Shown: positions 43,985 through 54,100 of the stretch, piece after piece
Layout: each line of letters begins with the position of its first letter
How positions within the stretch are numbered: the first letter of the stretch is position 1
Assembly (NCBI GenBank): GCA_018398815.1
Contig: CM031602.1
Span: 97,769,543 to 97,833,542 of the forward strand
DNA from: Conus ventricosus
Taxonomy: Eukaryota; Mollusca; Gastropoda; Neogastropoda; Conidae
Direction of reading: 5' to 3'
DNA length: 64,000 bases
The notes under the pieces: model-generated
Told to the model about the DNA's origin: nothing
Databases searched by the model: none
The model's input: only the letters and a program-made list of their open reading frames with translations
Translations under genes and position numbers: made by a program

Positions 43985-46640
43985 CAGTGGTCAAGCCAGA
44001 TAAGAGCATTCGGATCTGTGGAGACTACAAAGTCACGGTCAACAAGGCATCCAAGCTGGACAACTACCCAATCCAGCGACGGAGGATGTGTTAGCAGAAC
44101 TGGGAGAAGGAAATTTGTTCTCAAAACTGGATCTAACGCAGGCCTACCAACAGCTTCAACTGGATGACAAATCGAAGGAGTTCACCACCATCAACACGCA
44201 TCAGGGTTTGTACCGCTACAACCGGCTGCCTTTTGGAATCTCCTCGGCCCCGGGTATATTTCAGCGGACCATGGAAAACCTTCTGAAAGGCATTCCTCAT
44301 GTACATGTTCGTCTGGATGACATTTTGGTGGCGGGCAAGACCCACAGGGACCATCTAGAGACCTTGCGAGCAGTGCTGCAACGCTTGAAAGCGGCAGGGG
44401 CAAGGTTGAACAGCCAGAAGTGTGTGTTTTTGGCCACGGAACTCGTCTACCTGGGCCTGAAGATCGACCAAACTGGACTCAAGCCCATACCTGAAAAGAT
44501 GCACGCGGTTCGGGACATGCCGCGCCCAGTGGATGCCAAGCAGCTGCAAGCATACTTGGGGATGGTAAACTACTACTCCCGGTTCATGCCAAATCTCTCC
44601 ACAGTGCTGGCACCCCTGTATGCATTGCTGAAAAAGGACAACAGGTGGTCATGGACGGAGTTGGAAGAGAAAGCATGGATCGAGTCAAAGAAGCTGTTAC
44701 AGTCACCCCAGCTACTCGTTCACTTTGACTCTGCAAAGGACATAGTGCTGGCCTGTGACGCTTCCAACTATGGGGTGGGGGCAGTACTTTCACACAAAAT
44801 GGAGAATGGTAGTGAACGTCCAGTGGCATTCGCTTCACGCACCCTGAACAGCGCTGAAAAGAACTACAGTCAGGTAGAGAAGGAGGCTTTGGCTATTATT
44901 TTTGGGGTGAAGAAATTCCATCAGTATTTGTTTGGCCACGCTTTCGAGATTCAGACAGACCACAAACCACTGCTGGGATTGTTCAAGGAAAACAAACAGA
45001 TACCAGCCATGGCTGCCATGCGTATTCAGAGATGGGCATTGATACTGGCCTCCTATGAGTACACCATCATATACAAAGAAGGAAAGAGACACAACAATGC
45101 TGACGGTCTGAGCAGATTGCCCCTCGAGGTGACTGAAGAAAGGCAAGCAGATCAGAGAGAAATGGTGCTACTGATAGAACAAGTCGAAACCATGCCAGTC
45201 ACGGCTACACAGATTCGGCAGTGGACAAACCAAGACAAAGTATTATCTCGAGTCAAGGAATACACTCTGAAAGGGTGGCCGGACAGTTACCATGAGGAGA
45301 CACTTCAACCTTACTGGATTAGGCGCAGTGAACTGAGCATCGCAGACGGATGTGTGTTGTGGGGCACACGGGTGGTGGTCCCACCGAAAGGCCGTGAGCG
45401 TCTGTTGCAGGACCTGCATGAGTCACATCCTGGAATGACCCGAATGAAAGCCTTAGCTCGTTCCTACATCTGGTGGCCGAACATGGACAAAGAGATTGAA
45501 GACACTGTACGCAGCTGTTCCATCTGCCAAACACAGCGCAACATGCCTAGCCCGGCACCCTTACACCCATGGGAATGGCCAAATCGTCCATGGAGTAGAC
45601 TGCATGTGGATTATGCAGGACCGTTTCTCAACAAGATGTTTCTGATCATCATCGATGCACACTCAAAATGGATTGAGGCATACCCAATGAATTCATCCAC
45701 TTCGGCGGCCACTATAGAAAAGCTGCGACAGTCCTTTGCTACTCATGGAGTGCCAGAAATCCTAGTATCGGATAACGGCACATGTTTCACCAGTGCAGAG
45801 TTTGAAGATTTTCTGCAGAAGAATGGTATCAAGCATATCAAGTCAGCTCCCTACCATGCATCCACGAATGGTCTAGCTGAGCGCGCTGTGCAAACCGTGA
45901 AGCAGGGGTTGAGAAAAGTTAACCAAGGATCCATCGAGACAAGGGTGTCGCGGTTTTTGTCAAGGTACAGGGTGACTCCACAAACAACAACCGGTCGGTC
46001 TCCAGCAGAGCTCCTCTTCAACAGAAAGGTGCGCACTCGGTTCGATATCCTCCAACCGTGCATGGAGCAAAAGGTGGTTCAGAAACAGTTGCAGCAGAAG
46101 CTGAATCATGACCATTCGAGCATGAGAATTTACCAGGTGGGTGATGTGGTTTACGCCAAGAACTTTGCAATCGGACCAAAGTGGCTGCCTGGAGTGATTC
46201 GGAAGCTGACAGGACCATTGTCATATGTGGTAGGGTTGTCGAGTGGTCAAATGCTGAAACGACATACTGATCACGTACTTCCACGACAGGGGTTCACAGA
46301 TATATCTGATAGTACAGAGCAGGATATCAGTGTGGAAGCGTCACCTAGTTCCTTGTTAACCCCTGTGCCTTCACCAGTGACTCTGGCATCTGGAAACCCA
46401 TCGGAGCAGACTGAGACTGGGCCACAGCCATTCTCTCAGGACACTCTTACACCAGAGAGGGCAGTGTTAGCGCCTTCCTCCTCAACTCTCCAGGAGGACC
46501 CGGCTGTAGGGTCACCCCAGAGCCCAGCTACTGTATCTGAGACTGCATCGGGTCCACCACCAGTCTGGCGCCCTGTCCGTAAACGACATCTGCCTAGACA
46601 CCTCCGAGACTTTGTGCTCAACAGTCTGAGCTCATGTTAG
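43985..46640 (+). pseudogene. Gypsy pol: reverse transcriptase, RNase H, integrase
   Basis: Homology resumes after 43978 in a second frame (VVKPDKSIRICGDYK) and shifts again near 44072. From there the frame is open through 46640. Reverse transcriptase: FSKLDLTQAYQQL, YNRLPFGISSAPGIFQ and a LDD catalytic motif. RNase H: LACDASNYGVGAVLSH (about 44750). Integrase: the HHCC finger beginning HESHPGM and ending CSICQ, then the catalytic Asp of VDYAGPF, the Asp of SDNGTCF and the Glu of NGLAERAV. A Ser/Pro-rich tail follows; no chromodomain was recognised. Two one-base frame changes break the polyprotein. Confidence 0.93.
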
Positions 46641-46915
46641 TGACTGCTCCAAGTCACCAGACAGTCATCAATCAGTTGTTACAATTTGTTCAAGTTGTAG
46701 TTTAATTATAGTTATTATTTTAGTTTCAACCCAGGAACATTGGGTCTTCAGTTGTGGTTTCATTGTGAGGGAAGGAAGCAAAAGAAGTTGTACAGGACAA
46801 AGAGTTAGTTGTTGAACCCCTTTTAAGTTTATTAAAATTAGTGTTCCAATACTACACATTCCAAGCACAAACAGTCACAAGTGGGAAATTTGATTTGGGG
46901 TGACACTTAACTTGT

Positions 46916-46924
46916 AGAGGGGGA
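46916..46924 (+). promoter_or_regulatory. Gypsy polypurine tract
   Basis: AGAGGGGGA lies three bases upstream of the 3' LTR, the usual site of plus-strand DNA priming. Confidence 0.75.
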
Positions 46925-46926
46925 TA

Positions 46927-47121
46927 TGTAGTAGATTCTGGTAAGCAGACACCACGTTCAGTAGGCGGGAGCGCCATCTTGCAACGGCCGATACTAACGA
47001 GTAACGACTGTACAACTACGGTCAGCACTCCAGACAAGATCAGGTCTCCACAGGTAGGGTCGGCCTCCCATTACAGTATCTTCACCTCAGCCAACTACTG
47101 GTGAGTACAGTAGTTATATCA
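46927..47121 (+). repeat. Gypsy 3' LTR (195 bp)
   Basis: Same ends as the 5' LTR (TGTAGTAG ... ATATCA), followed by the ACTTC duplication. Confidence 0.95.
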
Positions 47122-47126
47122 ACTTC

Positions 47127-48245
47127 AAAGCATTCAAACAGAGTTGGAACACAGTGTGCTGAAAGGGTAAGACTGCTTGGAATTTTTTTTCCTGGCAGGA
47201 AGGGGGATGGGGAGAGAGGGGGACCTGGAGGTGGGAGGGAGACTGTCACTACACATGTACTTTAATCAGCAGAGGCTGAAGTGCGCAGGGCGTATCTGCT
47301 GCGTTGACTTTTTCCAGCCAGAGCTTTGAGCCCGTCTGATGACCACTGATTTTATGGGCACATGGTTCAGGGCACGCAGGTCTGATTGTTCGTCGCCAAC
47401 TTTTTGGGGGGTATCTTCTAGATCACTTTTTTAATTACAGGTGACCATTTTGTTATTTTAAGTTTATTTGTATGTTTTTATATCAACCAGATTGCTTTTT
47501 TATTTACAGATGACCGTTTCATTATTCTAGGTTGATATGTATGTGTTTTATATCATCCAGATCATTTTTTTATTTACAGATGACCATTACAATATTTCAA
47601 GATGGTTTGTATCATTTAAGATTCATCACTTCATTTCGTTTTAGCCACAACAAAATGTTTTACAGTTTACTTTTAAAATTCTGATATTGCTGGAACAAAA
47701 TAAAGCTAGATTGGCAGCCTATACGAACCACTACTACTGTGGATATCAGTAATACTATGGATATCAGTACAAGTTGAAAGGGTACAGGGTATCAGTGTAT
47801 GTACGGTGAATCAAGGGACTGAAGTAGAAATGAATGAGAGAGGGAGAGAGTTTTGCACATGTTTCAGATAAGATGTTGAGCAGATCAAAGTTGATAATAG
47901 TTGGGAAAGGGAGAGGAGGGTGAAGGAGACGATTGGGGGTTGGGGGCGTCGACAGTTGTTTAAGTCAAGTTGAGGCTTGTCACCTGCGGATACTGTTTTT
48001 TTTGTGTGTTTTTTTAAAGCACAGTTTGCCATATCAGATTTCTGGCTTGATGTAGCCTTGATACTTTAGGTAAGATCATGTGAAGGTGACAGTTTTTAAT
48101 TTCTAGTTATATTTCTGCCCCTTTCCAGGAATCTTTGATTTAACTGATACTCCTTTTTTCATACTCCTTTTTTTTCAAAACTCTTTCTGACAATAATACT
48201 TCCAGGTTGTTGTAGCCATGTTCAAGGCCTCCCTGGTTGTTGCAG
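47127..48245. other. Intronic sequence with three acceptor-like repeats
   Basis: No exon or mobile-element protein is visible. At about 47420-47610 three imperfect ~70-bp units each contain a T-rich run, TTACAG and then GTGACC or ATGACC, i.e. three acceptor-like sites. The rest is unique AT-rich sequence. Confidence 0.6.
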
Positions 48246-48316
48246 GCATGCCAGGCCATGTTTGAAGACCTGGGCCTCATCAGCAGGTGGCGGTTGAAGT
48301 CTGACACTCTGGCCAG
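48246..48316 (+). CDS. PDE2A: PDE2 exon: catalytic domain, second segment
   Basis: The acceptor is TGGTTGTTGCAG and the donor is CCAG|GTGATC at 48317. It reads ACQAMFEDLGLISRWRLKSD then TLA, with AG left over for an Arg codon. It corresponds to the PDE2 stretch [20 protein letters not shown]. Its conservation is lower than other exons, but phase and position fit exactly. Confidence 0.9.
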
Positions 48317-48414
48317 GTGATCCTGCATTCTCATGGTTTACAATTATATACTGCATTTATGTTTTTACAGCTTATACTCAAAGGAAAATATGCATCATGC
48401 CATGATACCATCAG

Positions 48415-48816
48415 GCAAATGAAACAAACTGCAGCGTTACCGGAACACGACAAAAAAGCAGAAGAGCACACAAAACAAAGTGTGAAGTAACGCAGTTTTA
48501 ATGCACAACACAAAACAGGACAAGAAATTTTCTTTCGGCAATATGCCTTCCTCAGCGACAAAAAAAACAACAAAACAGTACAGACATTAACATGCGCAAT
48601 ACTCCCCTTGTGAAGCCAAAGTGGCTTCACAAGGGGAGTATTGCGCATGTTAATGTCTTCACAAGGGGAGTATTGCGCATGTTAATGTCTGTACTGTTTG
48701 GGGGGGTTTTGTCACAGAGGAAGGCATATTGCCGAAAATGTCTTGTCCTGTTTTGTGTCGTGCATTAAAACTGTGTTACTTAACACTTTGTTTTGTGTGC
48801 TCTTCTGCTTTTTTGT
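48415..48816. mobile_element. Inverted-repeat retroposon insertion, possibly Penelope-like
   Basis: CATGATACCATCAG flanks it at 48401-48414 and 48817-48830, a 14-bp duplication of the kind retroposons make. Inside, 48449-48618 and about 48622-48817 are inverted copies meeting at GTGAAGCCA-AAG-TGGCTTCAC. A 36-bp segment (TTCACAAGGGGAGTATTGCG...) is duplicated in the right arm. The arms contain GAGGAAGGCATATTGCCGAA, resembling motifs in Penelope-like element terminal repeats. The family is a guess; the structure is clear. Confidence 0.72.
48533..48555 (-). other. Hammerhead-ribozyme-like core, weak
   Basis: On the minus strand CTGAGGA is followed by a GGCA-TAT-TGCC hairpin and GAAA. Hammerhead ribozymes have CUGANGA, helix II, GAAA, and Penelope-like elements are known to carry them. 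Here one extra A separates the core from the helix, and helices I and III were not verified. Confidence 0.25.
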
Positions 48817-49469
48817 CATGATACCATCAGTTCATTACATTTATGTTTTTAAGGTTTATACTCACAGGAAAATATGTATTGTACCATTATACCATCTGTT
48901 CATTATATGTGTGTTTTTAAGGTTTATACTCACAGGAAAATATGTATTGTACCATCATACCATTTGTTCATTATATGTGTGTTTTTAGGGTTTATACTCA
49001 CAGGAAAATATATATTGTACCATCACACCATTTGTTCATTATATTGTGTTTTTAAGGTTTATACTCACAGGAAAATATGTATTGTACCATCATACCATTT
49101 GTTCATTATATGTGTGTTTTTAAGGTTTATACTCACAGGAAAATATGTATTGTACCATCATACCATTTGTTCATTATATAATATGTGAGTTTTTAAGGTT
49201 CATACTCACAGGAAAATATGTATTGTACCATCATACCATTTGTTCATTATATGTGTGTTTTTAAGGTTTATACTCACAGGAAAATATATATTGTACCATC
49301 ATACCATTTGTTCATTATATGTGTGTTTTTAGGGTTTATACTCACAGGAAAATATATATATAGGCCTACCAGGCCTCTACCTGTGGAGGGAGGTGGAAAG
49401 GAGAGTGAGTGAAGGCGCCAGCTAAAGCCCAAGAAGAAAAGTGGATTGGGCTGACGGCCAGTGTTCACA

Positions 49470-50158
49470 TTTACTGTATTGTTACCCGTCTGTACTGTTC
49501 TTACTGAGGGGTGGACAAACCACTGTCTGATACCAGCAGAGCTCCAGCAGAGCTAGGAGCTAAGTGTTGTTAGCCCCCTGTACTGTTCTTGCTGAGGGGT
49601 GGACAAACCACTGTCTGACACCAGCATGCTCCAGCAGAGCTAGGAGCTAAGTGTTGTTAGCCCCCTGTACTGTTCTTGCTGAGGGGTGGACAAACCACTG
49701 TCTGACACCAGCATGCTCCAGCAGAGCTAGGAGCTAAGTGTTGTTAGCCCCCTGTACTGTTCTTGCTGAGGGTGGACAAACCACTGTCTGACACCAGCAT
49801 GCTCCAGCAGAGCTAGGAGCTAAGTGTTGTTAGCCCCCTGTACTGTTCTTGCTGAGGGGTGGACAAACCACTGTCTGACACCAGCATGCTCCAGCAGAGC
49901 TAGGAGCTAAGTGTTGTTAGCCCCCTGTACTGTTCTTGCTGAGGGGTGGACAAACCACTGTCTGACACCAGCATGCTCCAGCAGAGCTAGGAGCTAAGTG
50001 TTGTTAGCCCCCTGTACTGTTCTTGCTGAGGGGTGGACAAACCACTGTCTGACACCAGCATGCTCCAGCAGAGCTAGGAGCTAAGTGTTATTAGCCCCCT
50101 GTACTGTTCTTGCTGAGGGGTGGACAAACCACTGTCTGACACCAGCATGCTCCAGCAG
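49470..50158. repeat. 87-bp minisatellite, about 8 copies
   Basis: Units contain TTAGCCCCCTGTACTGTTCT, TGCTGAGGGGTGGACAAACC and CATGCTCCAGCAGAGCTAGG. Copies are nearly identical. Confidence 0.95.
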
Positions 50159-50189
50159 AAGAGTGCTGCAGGAAAAGGGGAGAAATTAG

Positions 50190-50335
50190 GGGTGGTGGAG
50201 GGGTAAACGTGGATACTGCCAACTATTACAGAGACCTAACTTTTATTTTCTGTCTTTGGAGTGTGGTGGAGGGGTAAACGTGGATACTGCCAACTATTAC
50301 AGAGATACCTAACTTTTATTTCCTGTCTTTGGAGT
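50190..50335. repeat. ~71-bp direct repeat, 2 copies
   Basis: GTGGTGGAGGGGTAAACGTG ... CTGTCTTTGGA occurs twice in succession. Confidence 0.9.
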
Positions 50336-50460
50336 GTCTCCTTTTTCTGTCCTTCCACCTCCAGAGAAGAAAGATAACTGCTCCCTGCACACTTAACTAG
50401 ACGGTTGGATGGTGTATATTCACCTGACTTTTCATGTCGTATAGTTGATTGTGGCTGTAG

Positions 50461-50583
50461 GTTTCTGCTGATGGTGAAGAAGGGATACCGCAACCCCCCC
50501 TACCACAACTGGATGCACGCCTACAGTGTCGCCCACTTCGCCTATCTCTGCATTAAGAACCTCCACCTCTCTAACTACCTCAT
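50461..50583 (+). CDS. PDE2A: PDE2 exon: catalytic domain with PPYHNWMHA
   Basis: The acceptor is GTGGCTGTAG and the donor is TCAT|GTGAGT at 50584. One base completes Arg, then [20 protein letters not shown] and [20 protein letters not shown] follow, with AT left for the next codon. YHNWMHA holds the proton-donor His and the first metal-ligand His of class I phosphodiesterases. [17 protein letters not shown] is highly specific for PDE2. Confidence 0.97.
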
Positions 50584-51014
50584 GTGAGTGCTGGCTTTAA
50601 TCATCTCCTCTCCCACCCCATGTCACCCCCAGCCCATGTGTGAGTATAATATGCTTGATACTGGTCAATAGATTTTACAGACACTGTTAAGAGCATTCAC
50701 CCCTTAAACAGATGTGTTCAAATTTGGATCAGCATGAATATAGTCACTTGACACAGCATCCTTTAATTTTGAAACCAAAATTGGAATAACCGAAAGGAAT
50801 AGACCATTGTCTTCAAGTTTTTGTGCAACACACTCTATTATGTTTTACTACTTTATGTAAATAATGCTGATTTAGGTTGATAAAAATGAATATTCTCAGC
50901 ATGATGATTGTGTTGCTGAAAGCGGCTTTGAAGTGTGACTGTGTGCCTCTCCCTGTGCTTGTCTCCCATACGAAGGAAGCTGTATTGACCTGGACTGGTG
51001 TTGATGTTTGGCAG
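50584..51014. other. Short intron, no other feature recognised
   Basis: Unique sequence separating two catalytic exons; it ends TGTTTGGCAG, an acceptor with a weak pyrimidine tract. Confidence 0.7.
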
Positions 51015-51102
51015 TGACATAGAGTTGCTGGCCCTGTTTGTGTCCTGCCTGTGCCATGACATCGACCACAGAGGAACCACCAACTCTTTCCAGGTCAAGT
51101 CG
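51015..51102 (+). CDS. PDE2A: PDE2 exon: catalytic HD metal-binding motif (ancestral copy)
   Basis: One base completes the codon begun at 50583, then [20 protein letters not shown] and TTNSFQVKS follow, ending at TCG|GTAAGT in phase 0. HDIDHRG supplies the metal-ligand His and Asp of the active site. This copy alone has the upstream half of the exon and a real acceptor. From codon CHDID onward it is the first unit of the array that follows. The next exon expected (PDE2 continues VLAALYSSEG) is not found before the window ends. Confidence 0.96.
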
Positions 51103-54100
51103 GTAAGTGTCACTGTGCACTTTGGGCATTGGGTGTATTCTGTGTGTCATGACATCGACCACAGAGGAACCACCAACTCTTTCCAGGTCAAGTCGGTAAG
51201 TGTCACTGTGCACTTTGGGCATTGGGTGTATTCTGTGTGTCATGACATCGACCACAGAGGAACCACCAACTCTTTCCAGATCAAGTCGGTAAGTGTCACT
51301 GTGCACTTTGGGCATTGGGTGTATTCTGTGTGTCATGACATCGACCACAGAGGAACCACCAACTCTTTCCAGGTCAAGTCGGTAAGTGTCACTGTGCACT
51401 TTGGGCATTGGGTGTATTCTGTGTGTCATGACATCGACCACAGAGGAACCACCAACTCTTTCCAGGTCAAGTCGGTAAGTGTCACTGTGCACTTTGGGCA
51501 TTGGGTGTATTCTGTGTGTCATGACATCGACCACAGAGGAACCACCAACTCTTTCCAGGTCAAGTCGGTAAGTGTCACTGTGCACTTTGGGCATTGGGTG
51601 TATTCTGTGTGTCATGACATCGACCACAGAGGAACCACCAACTCTTTCCAGGTCAAGTCGGTAAGTGTCACTGTGCACTTTGGGCATTGGGTGTATTCTG
51701 TGTGTCATGACATCGACCACAGAGGAACCACCAACTCTTTCCAGGTCAAGTCGGTAAGTGTCACTGTGCACTTTGGGCATTGGGTGTATTCTGTGTGTCA
51801 TGACATCGACCACAGAGGAACCACCAACTCTTTCCAGGTCAAGTCGGTAAGTGTCACTGTGCACTTTGGGCATTGGGTGTATTCTGTGTGTCATGACATC
51901 GACCACAGAGGAACCACCAACTCTTTCCAGGTCAAGTCGGTAAGTGTCACTGTGCACTTTGGGCATTGGGTGTATTCTGTGTGTCATGACATCGACCACA
52001 GAGGAACCACCAACTCTTTCCAGGTCAAGTCGGTAAGTGTCACTGTGCACTTTGGGCATTGGGTGTATTCTGTGTGTCATGACATCGACCACAGAGGAAC
52101 CACCAACTCTTTCCAGATCAAGTCGGTAAGTGTCACTGTGCACTTTGGGCATTGGGTGTATTCTGTGTGTCATGACATCGACCACAGAGGAACCACCAAC
52201 TCTTTCCAGATCAAGTCGGTAAGTGTCACTGTGCACTTTGGGCATTGGGTGTATTCTGTGTGTCATGACATCGACCACAGAGGAACCACCAACTCTTTCC
52301 AGGTCAAGTCGGTAAGTGTCACTGTGCACTTTGGGCATTGGGTGTATTCTGTGTGTCATGACATCGACCACAGAGGAACCACCAACTCTTTCCAGATCAA
52401 ATCGGTAAGTGTCACTGTGCACTTTGGGCATTGGGTGTATTCTGTGTGTCATGACATCGACCACAGAGGAACCACCAACTCTTTCCAGATCAAGTCGGTA
52501 AGTGTCACTGTGCACTTTGGGCATTGGGTGTATTCTGTGTGTCATGACATCGACCACAGAGGAACCACCAACTCTTTCCAGATCAAGTCGGTAAGTGTCA
52601 CTGTGCACTTTGGGCATTGGGTGTATTCTGTGTGTCATGACATCGACCACAGAGGAACCACCAACTCTTTCCAGGTCAAGTCGGTAAGTGTCACTGTGCA
52701 CTTTGGGCATTGGGTGTATTCTGTGTGTCATGACATCGACCACAGAGGAACCACCAACTCTTTCCAGGTCAAGTCGGTAAGTGTCACTGTGCACTTTGGG
52801 CATTGGGTGTATTCTGTGTGTCATGACATCGACCACAGAGGAACCACCAACTCTTTCCAGGTCAAGTCGGTAAGTGTCACTGTGCACTTTGGGCATTGGG
52901 TGTATTCTGTGTGTCATGACATCGACCACAGAGGAACCACCAACTCTTTCCAGGTCAAGTCGGTAAGTGTCACTGTGCACTTTGGGCATTGGGTGTATTC
53001 TGTGTGTCATGACATCGACCACAGAGGAACCACCAACTCTTTCCAGGTCAAGTCGGTAAGTGTCACTGTGCACTTTGGGCATTGGGTGTATTCTGTGTGT
53101 CATGACATCGACCACAGAGGAACCACCAACTCTTTCCAGATCAAGTCGGTAAGTGTCACTGTGCACTTTGGGCATTGGGTGTATTCTGTGTGTCATGACA
53201 TCGACCACAGAGGAACCACCAACTCTTTCCAGGTCAAGTCGGTAAGTGTCACTGTGCACTTTGGGCATTGGGTGTATTCTGTGTGTCATGACATCGACCA
53301 CAGAGGAACCACCAACTCTTTCCAGGTCAAGTCGGTAAGTGTCACTGTGCACTTTGGGCATTGGGTGTATTCTGTGTGTCATGACATCGACCACAGAGGA
53401 ACCACCAACTCTTTCCAGATCAAGTCGGTAAGTGTTGGCAATGCAGTCACTGTGCACTTTGGGCATTGGGTGTATTCTGTGTGTCATGACATCGACCACA
53501 GAGGAACCACCAACTCTTTCCAGATCAAGTCGGTAAGTGTTGACAATGCAGTCACTGTGCACTTTGGGCATTGGGTGTATTCTGTGTGTCATGACATCGA
53601 CCACAGAGGAACCACCAACTCTTTCCAGATCAAGTCGGTAAGTGTTGGCAATGCAGTCACTGTGCACTTTGGGCATTGGGTGTATTCTGTGTGTCATGAC
53701 ATCGACCACAGAGGAACCACCAACTCTTTCCAGATCAAGTCGGTAAGTGTTGGCAATGCAGTCACTGTGCACTTTGGGCATTGGGTGTATTCTGTGTGTC
53801 ATGACATCGACCACAGAGGAACCACCAACTCTTTCCAGATCAAGTCGGTAAGTGTTGGCAATGCAGTCACTGTGCACTTTGGGCATTGGGTGTATTCTGT
53901 GTGTCATGACATCGACCACAGAGGAACCACCAACTCTTTCCAGATCAAGTCGGTAAGTGTTGGCAATGCAGTCACTGTGCACTTTGGGCATTGGGTGTAT
54001 TCTGTGTGTCATGACATCGACCACAGAGGAACCACCAACTCTTTCCAGATCAAGTCGGTAAGTGTTGGCAATGCAGTCACTGTGCACTTTGGGCATTGGG

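Larger units (their letters stand above)
42351..47126 (+). mobile_element. Complete Ty3/gypsy LTR retrotransposon with 5-bp target duplication
   Basis: ACTTC flanks both ends (42351-42355 and 47122-47126). The element, 42356-47121, is 4766 bp, with 195-bp LTRs, a primer-binding-site candidate at 42551, gag-protease and pol frames, a polypurine tract and a 3' LTR. Pol order is protease, reverse transcriptase, RNase H, integrase, which defines Ty3/gypsy. There is no envelope gene. The two LTRs differ at about 6 positions (about 3%), so insertion is moderately recent. Confidence 0.96.
48335..49365. repeat. 68-bp minisatellite, about 8 copies plus one separated copy
   Basis: Units contain TTTTTAAGGTTTATACTCAC, AGGAAAATATGTATTGTACC and CCATTTGTTCATTATAT. 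One diverged copy (48345-48414) is separated from the rest (48817-49365) by the inverted-repeat insertion at 48415-48816. Confidence 0.92.

Noticed and set aside
46641..46915. Envelope gene of the gypsy element
   Set aside because: There is no open frame of any length between the end of pol and the polypurine tract.
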